Source of the DNA: Silicimonas sp963779765
Lineage (GTDB): Bacteria; Pseudomonadota; Alphaproteobacteria; Rhodobacterales; Rhodobacteraceae
NCBI GenBank assembly: GCA_963779765.1
Contig: CAVZZP010000002.1
Coordinates: 620,001 to 684,000 of the forward strand
Direction of reading: 5' to 3'
DNA length: 64,000 bases
Shown here: positions 53,559 through 62,644 of the stretch, in pieces
Layout: every line of letters starts with the position of its first letter
Position numbering within the stretch: the stretch's first letter is position 1
The notes under the pieces: generated by a model
What the model was told of the DNA's origin: nothing
Database searches by the model: none
Seen by the model: the letters and a program-made list of their open reading frames with translations, nothing else
Translations under genes and position numbers: made by a program

Positions 53559-54119
53559 TCAGGCGATTGGCTGCCAGCCGGTCGGGTCGTGCAAACCGGG
53601 CAGGGTCGCGACCCAGAGGTGCCCCTGCCCCGGCTGGTCGTGGCGGCGGTCGATGGCTAGGCCAGCCAGGTGACAGCGCAAAAGCGTGCCGACCGCGCCA
53701 TGCGACACGATGACGAGGTCGCCTTCATTGTGACCTTCCGCAATGCGGGTGACGGCGTCGACGATCCGCTTCTGTGCGGCATCGGCCGTCTCCCATCCGC
53801 GAAAGCTTTCCCCCGGCGCGGCGAAGAAGCGGTCCGCCGCTGCCTCGAATTCGGCGTGGGGAAGGTATCCGGTAGACGATCGGTCGTTCTCGCCAAGATC
53901 GGCTTCCGTCAACACGGGCAGCCCGCTCGCAATGATCGCGGCGGTTTCCTGCGCCTTCCTCTCGGCGCTGGACCACAGTGTGGTCATGCGCGCGAGGCGT
54001 GGGTCGCGGGACAAGACCTCTGCCTGCTGGCGGCCAGTCTCGCTCAGGGACCAGCGGGTGATCGGCGTCGCGGGATCGACCGTCACCTGCGGATGGGTGA
54101 CGAAAATCAGCCGAGCCAT
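53559..54119 (-). CDS. histidine phosphatase superfamily protein (variant active-site motif)
   Basis: A 186-residue protein of the phosphoglycerate-mutase-like fold. The usual N-terminal RHG reads 'LIFVTHPQVTVDP', so the Arg before the catalytic His is Thr and the Gly is Pro. The second His motif 'VIVSHGAVG' and the distal region 'WSSAERKAQETA' are intact. The missing Arg could weaken general phosphatase activity or change specificity. It is coupled to the ABC ATPase gene (TGATG) as the last gene of the - strand operon. Confidence 0.85.
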   Translation of the reverse strand: MARLIFVTHPQVTVDPATPITRWSLSETGRQQAEVLSRDPRLARMTTLWSSAERKAQETAAIIASGLPVLTEADLGENDRSSTGYLPHAEFEAAADRFFAAPGESFRGWETADAAQKRIVDAVTRIAEGHNEGDLVIVSHGAVGTLLRCHLAGLAIDRRHDQPGQGHLWVATLPGLHDPTGWQPIA

Positions 54120-55197
54120 CACGCCTCGGCGGGAAGAAGCACCGGCCCCTTGCGGGCGAAGGACATGCGGACCTCGCGGCCGACGGGCAGCGGATCGTCC
54201 ACCTCGTCCTGCACCGCGAAGACCTGTCCGAAGGCGCCTTCGAGCGTGTATTCCATACGCACGCCCACATAGGTCGCCTTGGCGACGGTGGCGGGCACCC
54301 CCTCGCCCTTGACCGATGACGATGCGCGACGGCCGGACCGCCAGGGTCGCGGGTCCGGGGCGGAAAGCCGCGCGAGGGGAAGCGGTCTCGAAACCCTTCG
54401 ATCTCGATTGTCGCCACGTCGCCCTCGACCGAGATGATCTGGCAGGGGACGAGGTTCGCCTCACCGATGAAGTCGGCGACGAAGCGGTCGGTCGGGCTGT
54501 CGTAAAGCTCGCGCGGACTGCCCTTCTGCGCGATGGAGGCATTGCGCATCACGACGATCTCGTCCGACACGGCCAGCGCCTCCTCCTGATCGTGGGTGAC
54601 GTAGACGACGGTCAGGCCGAGGTTCTTCTGGATGGCGCGGATGTCCTCGCGCACCTGTCGACGCAGCTTGGCGTCGAGGTTCGAGAGCGGTTCGTCGAAG
54701 AGCAGAACCTGGGGCTCTAGGACCAGCGCGCGGGCGACGGCGACGCGTTGCTGCTGGCCGCCCGACAGTTCGGAGGGCAGGCGCGCGTCGAAGCCCTTGA
54801 GGCCGACGAGGTCGAGCCCCTGGTGCGCCCTGTCTCGCGACTCGGCCTTGCCGAAACCCGAGAAGGTCAGGCCGTACATGACGTTCTGAAGCACGGTCAT
54901 GTGCGGGAAAAGCGCATAGGACTGGAACACCATCGACACGTCGCGGTCGGTGGCGGGCAGCCGCGTCACGTCACGGTCGCCGATCAGGATGCGGCCCGAG
55001 GTCGCCATTTCGAGGCCGGCAATCATGCGAAGCGTGGTCGTCTTGCCGCAGCCCGAGGGACCGAGAAGGGTGACGAGTTTCCCCGCCTCGACGTTCAGGT
55101 CGATGTTGTCGACCGCGATGACGGACTTGCCGAAGACCTTCGAGACGCCTTCAAAGCGGACGGGGGCGGCCTTTGCGCCGAGCGTGAGATCGGTCAT
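54119..55197 (-). pseudogene. ABC importer ATPase (PotA/FbpC/AfuC-like), two frame breaks
   Basis: ATP-binding subunit of about 359 residues for the importer encoded upstream. Walker A 'LLGPSGCGKTTTL', signature 'ELSGGQQQRVAVARAL' and Walker B 'VLLFDEPLSNLDAKLRR' are intact in the first 280 residues. The C-terminal TOBE region is read in other frames after extra bases near 54401 and 54312; the last stretch '..MSFARKGPVLLPAEA' ends at 54119. The family imports spermidine, iron, sugar phosphates or 2-aminoethylphosphonate. Confidence 0.85.
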
Positions 55198-57410
55198 GTC
55201 GTCGTCTCCGTTCCGTGCTGCGTGCGCCGTCCGATCTGAACCCGTCCGACCAGAAGCTGAAGCAGCCCCACCGCCGCCAGCATCACGAAGATCAGCGCCG
55301 TCGAATAGGCGATGGCCAGGCCGTAATCGTTGTTCTCGACGCGCCCGATGATGTAGCTCGTCGCCATGTCATACTGTGCCGAGACAAGGAAGATCACCGC
55401 CGAGATTGCCGTCATCGCCCGCACGAAGCTGTAGACGAGGGCGGCGAGGATGGCGGGACGTAAAAGCGGCAGGATCACCCGGCGGAACGTCTGCCATGAA
55501 TTCGCGCCAAGCGTCAGCGAGGATTCGTCGAGAGAACGGTCGAGCTGGCTCATCGAGGCAATACCTGCGCGGACGCCCACGGGCATGTTCCGGAAGATGA
55601 AGCTGATCACGAGGATGATGCCCGTCCCGGTGATCTCGACAGGCGGCACGTTGAAGGCGAGGATGTAGCTGACGCCGATCACCGTGCCGGGGATGGCGAA
55701 CGACAGCATCGTTCCGAACTCGAAGGCGTTCTTGCCGGCGAAGCTCTGCCGCGTCAGCAGGTAGGCGGTGACGAGGCCAACAGCCGCGGTCAGGGGGGCG
55801 GCGACGGCGGCGATGATGATCGTCGTCCAGAAGCTGTCCCACGCGGCGCCCGTCCATCGAATGCCGTCCTCGCCCATCCGCACGCTGAAGGCGGTGACGT
55901 AGTGCTTGAGCGTCAGCGAGTTGTTGACGCCCCAGAGCTCGACCACGCTGCCGTAGACGATCATCACGTAGACGACGATCGTGAACAGCGCCCAAGTCAG
56001 CGCCGTGACGAGGACCGGAATGGCAAGTCCCTTCGGCATCAGGGGATGGACGCCCGCGTCGCCCTTGCCGGTTACCGTGGTATAGCTTTTCTTCCCTAGC
56101 CACATGCGCTGCGCGTAAAAGGCCGAGAGCGTGAAGAACAGAAGCACCATCGCGAGGACCGCCGCCCGGCCCTGGTCGTACTGGGCGCCGACGATGGCGA
56201 AGAAGATCTCGGTCGAGAGCACGTCGAAGTTGCCGCCGAGGACGAGTGGGTTGCCGAAGTCGGCCATGCTTTCGATGAAGCCGAGAAGGAAGGCATTGGC
56301 CAGGCCGGGACGCATGAGCGGCAACGACACGGTGCGGAACGTTTGCCAGCGGTTCGCGCGCAGCGTCTGCGCCGCCTCCTCCATCGAGGGCGACACGCCC
56401 TCGACGACGCCGATGAGGACGAGGAAGGCAATGGGCGTGAAGGCCAGAACCTGCGCGATGAAGATCCCGGTGAAACCGTAGAGCCAGCGCGTCGGCCGCA
56501 CGCCCAGAAGGTCGGCGAAGAAGACCGTAACCGACCCGGAGAGGCCGAAAAGCAGGATCAGTGCCAGGCCGATGACGAAGGGCGGCGTGATGATCGGAAG
56601 GACCGTCAGCGCCCTCAGCGCTCGCTTGTAGCGGAAGCCCGAGCGGGTCACGACAAGCGCGAAGGCAAGGCCCAGGATCGTGGTCGCCAGCCCAACCGCG
56701 ATGGCGAGGAAGAGCGAGTTCCAGGCCGCACCGCAGCGCGCGCCGGACAGACAGCCGAGCCCCCACAGCCTGTCGTTCAGGAATTTCGACATGAAGACCG
56801 ACGTGGAATACCCCCCCTCCTCGGTCACGAAGGCTGCGAAGAGCATCTTCGCGATGGGGAAGAACACGAAGGCCGTAACGATGGCGATGACGAAGCCGAT
56901 GGCGCCCACGACGAAGACGTCGCCGTTCACCGCGCCTCGCGCCGCGATGCCCTGCGTGAAGAGAAACAGGAAGGCCGAGGCGGTGATCATCGCCCCGTAG
57001 CCCATGCCGAATTGCCGGTCGTCGAGGTCTCCGAAAAGCGCCGTCAGCCAGTCGAAGGTGAAGCCGCGAAGACCGATGCCGAACCCCTGCGCGACGAGCC
57101 AGGCCAGGCCGAAGGCGCCCGCGACAATCAGGATAGCGCCATGCGTGGGGTCCGACTTGGGGCGGCCCAGCGCGAAGAGCGGCAGGATCAGCGGTGGAAT
57201 GAGCGGGGCGAGCCAAAGCTTCTGCCCCATCCCTGTCAGAACGGCTGCCGGCGCCAAGTCATCGTCAAGCGGCCAGCCATCGACCAGCCACTCGAACGTC
57301 CAGAAGTCCTCCACCCCGTACCAGGGGAGGAGGCAGAAGCCGACCCATCCGGCGACGATCCAGAAGATCAGGACCGGATGGGTGGTGTTCTGGCTTGTGA
57401 CGACGCGCAC
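55194..57410 (-). CDS. fused two-domain ABC importer permease (ThiP/FbpB/AfuB-like)
   Basis: A 738-residue inner-membrane protein with two binding-protein-dependent transport domains in tandem, about 12-14 helices. Each half carries an EAA loop: 'MEEAAQTLRANRWQTFRTV' (first) and 'LDESSLTLGANSWQTFRRV' (second), which contact the ATPase. This fused form serves iron, thiamine, hexose-phosphate or 2-aminoethylphosphonate importers. GTG 57410 lies 3 nt from the binding protein stop. It overlaps the ATPase gene by ATGA. Confidence 0.87.
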   Translation of the reverse strand: MRVVTSQNTTHPVLIFWIVAGWVGFCLLPWYGVEDFWTFEWLVDGWPLDDDLAPAAVLTGMGQKLWLAPLIPPLILPLFALGRPKSDPTHGAILIVAGAFGLAWLVAQGFGIGLRGFTFDWLTALFGDLDDRQFGMGYGAMITASAFLFLFTQGIAARGAVNGDVFVVGAIGFVIAIVTAFVFFPIAKMLFAAFVTEEGGYSTSVFMSKFLNDRLWGLGCLSGARCGAAWNSLFLAIAVGLATTILGLAFALVVTRSGFRYKRALRALTVLPIITPPFVIGLALILLFGLSGSVTVFFADLLGVRPTRWLYGFTGIFIAQVLAFTPIAFLVLIGVVEGVSPSMEEAAQTLRANRWQTFRTVSLPLMRPGLANAFLLGFIESMADFGNPLVLGGNFDVLSTEIFFAIVGAQYDQGRAAVLAMVLLFFTLSAFYAQRMWLGKKSYTTVTGKGDAGVHPLMPKGLAIPVLVTALTWALFTIVVYVMIVYGSVVELWGVNNSLTLKHYVTAFSVRMGEDGIRWTGAAWDSFWTTIIIAAVAAPLTAAVGLVTAYLLTRQSFAGKNAFEFGTMLSFAIPGTVIGVSYILAFNVPPVEITGTGIILVISFIFRNMPVGVRAGIASMSQLDRSLDESSLTLGANSWQTFRRVILPLLRPAILAALVYSFVRAMTAISAVIFLVSAQYDMATSYIIGRVENNDYGLAIAYSTALIFVMLAAVGLLQLLVGRVQIGRRTQHGTETTT

Positions 57411-57413
57411 CTC

Positions 57414-58434
57414 TTATTGCGGCAGCGTCGAAACCTCTTCGTCCCATTTCTGGAGAAGGCGCTTCCGCTCGTCGGAGGAGCCGTACTTCGTGAAGTCGTA
57501 ATCGATCAGCTTGATCGACGACAGGTCCGGAGCCTTGTCCGAGGTTTGCGCGCCCTTGTTCGAAGGCACCTGGAAGGCGTCCACCTCAAGCGCCAGGTTC
57601 TGCGCCTCGGCAGACAGCGCCCAGTCGTAGAACTGCTTGGCCTCATCCATGTTGCGCGCACCCTTGATGATCGACATCGAGCCGATTTCGTAGCCGGTGC
57701 CCTCGCAAGGGGCGACGACCTTGATCGGAAAGCCCGCTTCGACCTGCGCCACGGCGTCGTGCATGAAGACGATGCCGACGGTGGTCTCGCCCAGTCCCGC
57801 CGCCTTGATCGGTGCCGAGCCGGACTTGGTGTACTGGTTGATGTTGGCGTGCAGGCCCTTCATGTAGTCGAAGCCCTCTTCCTCGCCGAACATCTGCACC
57901 ATTGTGGCAAGCGTCGTGTAGGCGGTGCCGGACGAGTTGGGGTTCGCCATCTGGACGTGGCCCTTGTACTCGGGCTTCAGCAGAATCCTTCCAGCAGGCG
58001 GGCTCGGGCAGGTTGTTCGCCGCCAGAAGGTCGGTGTTGTAGCCATAGCCAAGCGCACCGGAATAGATGCCGATGGTGCGGTTGCCGGCACTTTCAGCCT
58101 GGGCGATGGACCAGTCGTGAAGCTGCTCGCGCATGGGCGAGACGTATTCCTCGGTCAGCCCTTCCTCGGCGGCCTGAAGGTGCGGGTCGCCCGTGCCGCC
58201 CCACCAGACGTCTCCCTTGGGATTGGCCTCCTCGGCCTTGACCTGGGCGAAGGTCTCTCCCGACGACTTGCGCGTCATGTCGACGTCGATGCCCGTCGCT
58301 TCCTCGAAGCTGCGGGCCATGATCTGGCACCACTCTTCCTGCGCCGAGCAATACAGCGTCAGGGCCTGCGAGGCCCCTGCCGAGGCCGCGAGCGCGACAA
58401 GCGATCCGGCCAGAGCTGTTGTCACTTTCTTCAT
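57414..58434 (-). pseudogene. ABC importer periplasmic binding protein, one frame break
   Basis: A periplasmic binding protein of about 340 residues of the iron(III)/AEP/hexose-phosphate group (extracellular solute-binding family 1). The signal peptide ends 'LAASAGASQA' (about residue 24), followed by 'LTLYCSAQEEWCQIMARSFEEATGI' and 'NPKGDVWWGGTGDPHLQA', typical of AfuA/FutA/AepX-like proteins. One extra base near 57985 breaks the frame between 'EPACWKD' and 'LLKPEYKGHVQMANPNSSG'. Ligand residues cannot be named with confidence; several Tyr that bind Fe in FutA are not evident. Confidence 0.84.
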
Positions 58435-58491
58435 TGTCTTTCCTCCCTTTGATGGTTCGGCCGGTTGCCCCGGCTCGGTCGTATGGTCGTG

Positions 58492-58959
58492 TCAGGACGC
58501 CTTGAGCAGTTTCCTGATCGCGGGGTCCTTCTTCGGCTTGTCGCGCAGTCGGTCGAGAAGATCTCCCAACTCTCGTTCTTCGACCAGCTTCGCGGCTTTC
58601 TTCGGGGAAAACCAGCGCCGTCTGCGCTGGCGGCGTTCCTTCCAGTCGCGCTTCAGCTTTTCGACGATCATGGGATAGACGGTCACGTGGCAGGGCAGTA
58701 AGCGCCCGTCCTGCAGCCGTTTGTGATAGTCGTAGGTTCCGATGGCTTCGCTGCCGATCGAGCCGATGGCGCCCGCTTCTTCCAGCGCTTCGATCTCGGC
58801 CGCCCGCCAGGGCTTCTTGCCGTCCATCGGCCAGCCCTTCGGCATGACCCAGCGCCCGCTGTCGCGCGAGGTGACCATGAGAACGCGAACGCGCCCCGAC
58901 TTGTCCCACATGATGGGCAGCGCCGCGATCTGGCTGGCGGTTTCGGTGCCGTCGGTCAT
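58492..58959 (-). CDS. Nudix hydrolase
   Basis: A 155-residue Nudix protein that would cleave a nucleoside diphosphate linked to another group. The Nudix box is the alphaproteobacterial form 'GWPMDGKKPWRAAEIEALEEAGAIG' (outline), with EE kept but the first Glu-x5 spacing altered. 'VRVLMVTSRDSGRWVMPKG' precedes it. DIPP-like diadenosine or inositol-polyphosphate hydrolases share this pattern. It is coupled to the Na/Pi gene by ATGA and precedes the ABC genes by 57 bp. Confidence 0.87.
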   Translation of the reverse strand: MTDGTETASQIAALPIMWDKSGRVRVLMVTSRDSGRWVMPKGWPMDGKKPWRAAEIEALEEAGAIGSIGSEAIGTYDYHKRLQDGRLLPCHVTVYPMIVEKLKRDWKERRQRRRRWFSPKKAAKLVEERELGDLLDRLRDKPKKDPAIRKLLKAS

Positions 58960-60614
58960 GCCGTACCGTCCGCCGTGCCTGGCCGCGCGAGGCGCGAGTC
59001 GAGAAGGTCGCCCGCCTGCTCGGCGATGGGATAGGCGACATAGGTGATGGCCGAGTTGACCTGCTTGAGCACCCGCAACGTCTCCTGGTGGATGTTCGTC
59101 GTCTCGACGCTGAGCCGTCCGCCTCCGCCCAGCCGTGCAAGGTGACGCTCCTGGAGGCGGCGTTCCTCGGCCCGGATGTCGTCCTTTTCCGACACGAGCT
59201 GTCGGGCCGCTTCGGCGTCGCCCGTCGTGAGAACACTGAGAGCGAGTTGAGCGTTGGTGACGATCCGGTCGTGGAAGCTTTCCACGTCAGACAACCCCTG
59301 TTCCGAGAACGACAGCCCGCCGTCCCGAAGCTTGCGGGCGAGGCCCACGAGATCGACGGCGATGCGGTCGGCGGCGTCTTCAAGGTTGTTGGCGGTCGAC
59401 ACGATCTGGACGGCGTCGAGCGACTGATCCTCGGTCAGTTCGTTCTGCTGGAGGCGCGCGACATAGATCTTGGTGTCGTAGTGCATCCGGTCGACCTCGG
59501 TCTCGTGCCGTTCGATCAGCGCCGCGGCGTCTGCGTTCCACTCGCGGAACAGCGGGATGACCTGGGTCAGCATCAGTTGAACCGTCTCGCCCATCCTCAG
59601 AAGCTCGCGCTGCCCGCAGGAAAGGGCCAGCCGCGGCCGTTCGAGAACAGCGGGATCGAGCGCGCTGGCGATGGGAAGGTCCGCCGCAAGCGGCGGTGCC
59701 AGCCTGTCCGCCGACCAAGCGATGAGCCGGGTCAGCGGCAGCGCGATAACGAGAACGGCGAGGTTGACGGCGATGTGCGCCGCGATGGCCTGATCGGCGG
59801 CGGTCCGGCCGAGGATCGAAGTCGCGGGATCGACGAGAAGGAGAGCGGCGAGGATCGGAAGCGTCACGGCGAGCTTTGCGATCAGGTTGCCGACCGCCAT
59901 GTTCCGCGCCGCCGGTGGCGCGCGCCAGAGAAGGACGGCCGGGACCGTCGCCCCGCCCACGTTGGCGCCGAGGACGAGGGCGAGTGCCACGGGCGCGCCG
60001 AGAAGCCCGACGGACGCGAAAGAAGCAAACGTAAGGACGGCGGCAAGGCTGGAGTGCATGGCCCACGCCAGAAGCGCGCCGATCACGAAAGCGCTCGTCC
60101 GGTCCGTGGCGAGGTAGCCGACGATGGACTGCACGATCTCGCTGGCGCCGATGGGCTGAGCGGCTGCGCGGATCATCCCGAGGCTCAGGAGGGTGAGCGA
60201 AAGCCCGGTCAGGATGCGGCCGATCTGCTTCGTCCTGCGGCTGCGCGCCTTCAAAAAGAGGACGACACCGGCCAGCATGACGAACGGAACGACGTCCCCC
60301 ACAGGCAGGAACAGCACGCGCGCCAGAAGCGCCGAGCCCACATCGGCGCCGAAGGCTATTGCCAGTGCGCCCGACGCCGAAAGGTGACCCGCTGCTGCGA
60401 AGCCGGCGCCGATCAGGATGACGGCGGTCGAGCTTTGCATGACCATCGCGGCACCACCCCCGGCGGCTGCCGCGGTCAGGGGATTGCGACCGAAGGTCTT
60501 CAGCGACCGGCGCAGTTCGGGCAGGAAAGCACGTTCGATCCCGGTCCGGATCAGCCTGATGGACCACAACAGCAGCGCGACAGCGGCCGCGAGGTGCACG
60601 GCCAGCGTCAGCAC
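58956..60614 (-). CDS. Na+/phosphate cotransporter family protein (PhoU-domain type)
   Basis: A 552-residue membrane protein of the NptA/Na-Pi cotransporter family. Two inverted repeats contain 'GGGAAMVMQSSTAVILIGAGF' and 'MHSSLAAVLTFASFASVGLL' (QSS and HSS motifs for phosphate and Na). After about residue 360 a cytoplasmic helical PhoU-like domain follows ('ETEVDRMHYDTKIYVARLQ', 'SVETTNIHQETLRVLKQVN'). The GTG start is at 60614. It is the first gene of the long - strand run. Confidence 0.89.
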   Translation of the reverse strand: MLTLAVHLAAAVALLLWSIRLIRTGIERAFLPELRRSLKTFGRNPLTAAAAGGGAAMVMQSSTAVILIGAGFAAAGHLSASGALAIAFGADVGSALLARVLFLPVGDVVPFVMLAGVVLFLKARSRRTKQIGRILTGLSLTLLSLGMIRAAAQPIGASEIVQSIVGYLATDRTSAFVIGALLAWAMHSSLAAVLTFASFASVGLLGAPVALALVLGANVGGATVPAVLLWRAPPAARNMAVGNLIAKLAVTLPILAALLLVDPATSILGRTAADQAIAAHIAVNLAVLVIALPLTRLIAWSADRLAPPLAADLPIASALDPAVLERPRLALSCGQRELLRMGETVQLMLTQVIPLFREWNADAAALIERHETEVDRMHYDTKIYVARLQQNELTEDQSLDAVQIVSTANNLEDAADRIAVDLVGLARKLRDGGLSFSEQGLSDVESFHDRIVTNAQLALSVLTTGDAEAARQLVSEKDDIRAEERRLQERHLARLGGGGRLSVETTNIHQETLRVLKQVNSAITYVAYPIAEQAGDLLDSRLARPGTADGTA

Positions 60615-60686
60615 GTCCGGATGATCGCGTCACATCGCATGTCGATCCTTTCTTTCCAAGGATTTCACCACCCGGCTGTGGGGTAT

Positions 60687-60703
60687 GCAACAGAATTTGT
60701 TGC
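60687..60703. promoter_or_regulatory. dyad GCAACA-N5-TGTTGC, candidate DeoR-type operator
   Basis: A perfect 6-bp inverted repeat with 5-bp spacer in the 140-bp gap between the divergent Na/Pi and DeoR genes. DeoR/GlpR-type repressors bind repeats of this size near their own promoters. The position could control both directions. Confidence 0.5.
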
Positions 60704-60754
60704 CATGTTGCGGAGATTCCCACACAACTACGTGCAAGGAGCATCCCGAGACCG

Positions 60755-61564
60755 ATGAAGTCGAATGTCGTGCAAGAAAAGAAGCATGCCGCGCAGCACG
60801 GCAAGCTGAAGAAGTCAGAGCGGCGTCGGCAGATTCTGCTTGAGCTAAAGCTTCAGCCGCACGTCAGGATCAGCGCCTTGGCCGAAAGGTTCGGCGTTTC
60901 GACCGAGACCGTGCGCCGCGACTTCGATTTGCTGAGCAAGGACGGCCTCATCTCGCGCGCGCATGGCGGTGCTTCGACTCCGACGCGGGGCCATTATCCC
61001 AGCCTCGACGAGCGCGCCCATGCCCGGATCGCCGAGCGCGAAAGGATCGGGGCTCGCGCGGCGCAGCTGGTGAACGAGGGCGAGACGGTCATGATCGATT
61101 CGGGATCGACGACCATCGAGCTGGCGCGCGCGCTGGCCTATCTCGGCACGCCGTGCAGCGTCATCACGAATTCCATTCCCGTGGCGATGACGCTCGGACA
61201 GGGTGCCGCCGCAGTGATCCTCTGTCCGGGCGAATACCTGCCGGGCGAATCCGCCGTCGTCGGGACTGAGACGCTCGAATTCCTGGAGCGCTTCCACGTC
61301 GACATCTGCCTGATCGGATCAAGCGGGCTGTCGGCCGAAGGTCCGTCCGAGACAGTGCGGGGCTTCGCCGCGGTCAAGCGCAAGATGATCTCGCGCGCCT
61401 CGCGCTCGGTCCTTCTGACCGACAGCGCCAAGTTCGGCCGCACCGGCGTCGTTCGCGTGGCGGGCCTCAGCGATCTCACCACCATCGTCGTGGATCGGCG
61501 ACCGCACGGCGAGCTTCTGAAGGCCGTCGAGGCCTCGGAGGTGGACATCATCGTTGCAGACTAG
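60755..61564 (+). CDS. DeoR-family transcriptional regulator (GlpR-like)
   Basis: A 269-residue repressor. The winged HTH is at about residues 24-76 ('RRRQILLELKLQPHVRISALAERFGVSTETVRRDFDLLSKDGLI' in outline). The ISOCOT ligand domain has 'MIDSGSTTIELARAL', 'VITNSIPVAMTL' and 'LLTDSAKFGRTGVVRVA', which usually bind a sugar phosphate. It stands between the Na/Pi run and phnD, so it may control the phosphonate operon or the divergent run. Regulation of phosphonate genes by a DeoR protein (rather than PhnF/GntR) would be unusual. Confidence 0.88.
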   Translation: MKSNVVQEKKHAAQHGKLKKSERRRQILLELKLQPHVRISALAERFGVSTETVRRDFDLLSKDGLISRAHGGASTPTRGHYPSLDERAHARIAERERIGARAAQLVNEGETVMIDSGSTTIELARALAYLGTPCSVITNSIPVAMTLGQGAAAVILCPGEYLPGESAVVGTETLEFLERFHVDICLIGSSGLSAEGPSETVRGFAAVKRKMISRASRSVLLTDSAKFGRTGVVRVAGLSDLTTIVVDRRPHGELLKAVEASEVDIIVAD

Positions 61565-61614
61565 TTGACTGAGACCATCGCGGCCGCAAGAGCCGCATTC
61601 AAAGGGAGGACTCC

Positions 61615-62589
61615 ATGAAACTCGACCTCAAGACCCTTGCCGGCGCCTCTGCGCTGGCGCTCGCCGCCCTTGCGGGGACAGCCTCGGCGCAGGATTGCCC
61701 GCGTGGCGATCTCGACGTGCGGTTCTGCGACGCCGACGGCGACCTCGTCGCCGACGTTCCAACGGATGAGAGCCAGCTTCTCGACCCCGACACGCTGATC
61801 TTCGCTTATACCCCGGTCGAGGATCCGGCCGTCTACAAGACCGCGTGGTCCGATTTCATCGATCACCTGAAGGAAGCCACCGGCAAGGACGTCGTGTTCT
61901 TCCCGGTCCAGAACAACGCCGCGCAGATCGAGGCGATGCGTTCGGGCCGTCTTCACATCTCGGGCTTCAACACCGGCTCCAACCCGCTTGCCGTGAACTG
62001 CGCCGGCTTCCGCCCGTTCACCATCATGGCGTCGAAGGATGGGCACTTCGGCTACGAGATGGAGATCATCACCCACCCCGACTCCGGCATCTCGACGGTC
62101 GAGGACATCAAGGGCAAGCAGCTCGCCTTTTCGGCCGAAACGTCAAACTCGGGCTACAAAGCGCCGTCCGCGATCCTGAAGGGCGAATACGACCTCATCG
62201 CCGGTCGCGATTTCGAGCCGGTGTTCTCGGGCAAGCACGACAACACCGTGCTCGGCGTCGCGAACAAGGACTATGACGCGGGCGCCATCGCCAATTCGGT
62301 CATGCAGCGCATGATCGAGCGTGACGTCATCCAGCCCGAACAGGTCGTGTCGATCTACAAGTCGCAGACCTTCCCGACGACCGGCTTCGGCACCGTCTAC
62401 AACCTGAAGCCCGAGCTTCAGGACGCAATCAGGGAAGCCTTCTTCTCGTTCGACTGGGAAGGCTCGTCGCTTCAGGAAGAGTTCTCGAAGTCCGGCGAGG
62501 AGCAGTTCATCGAGATGAACTACAAGGACTTCTGGGATGTGATCCGCAAGATCGACGCCGAGAACGGCGTCAGCTACGCCTGCGAGTGA
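61615..62589 (+). CDS. phnD: phosphonate ABC transporter periplasmic binding protein
   Basis: A 324-residue periplasmic protein. A signal peptide ends 'LAALAGTASAQ' (about residue 23). 'LIFAYTPVEDPAVYKTAW' (in outline) and 'SGFNTGSNPLAVNCAGF', 'KQLAFSAETSNSGYKAPSAIL' match PhnD proteins that bind phosphonates or phosphite. An extra N-terminal stretch ('CPRGDLDVRFCDADGDLVAD') with two Cys is unlike E. coli PhnD. A G+C-rich hairpin follows the stop (62601-62622). The ligand could be phosphonate, phosphite or phosphate. Confidence 0.88.
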   Translation: MKLDLKTLAGASALALAALAGTASAQDCPRGDLDVRFCDADGDLVADVPTDESQLLDPDTLIFAYTPVEDPAVYKTAWSDFIDHLKEATGKDVVFFPVQNNAAQIEAMRSGRLHISGFNTGSNPLAVNCAGFRPFTIMASKDGHFGYEMEIITHPDSGISTVEDIKGKQLAFSAETSNSGYKAPSAILKGEYDLIAGRDFEPVFSGKHDNTVLGVANKDYDAGAIANSVMQRMIERDVIQPEQVVSIYKSQTFPTTGFGTVYNLKPELQDAIREAFFSFDWEGSSLQEEFSKSGEEQFIEMNYKDFWDVIRKIDAENGVSYACE

Positions 62590-62600
62590 TCGCACTTTCC

Positions 62601-62622
62601 GGGCGGGCCGCAAGGTCCGCCC
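62601..62622 (+). repeat. hairpin between phnD and phnC
   Basis: 9-bp stem (one G:T) GGGCGGGCC/GGTCCGCCC with loop GCAA, and no T-tract. Such hairpins after a binding-protein gene often protect the upstream mRNA so that more binding protein than ATPase is made. Confidence 0.55.
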
Positions 62623-62644
62623 GACGACCTGGACGGGAGCGGCG

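Noticed and set aside
56343..58241. 632-residue + strand frame over the ABC permease and binding protein
   Set aside because: Antisense shadow of two conserved transport genes.
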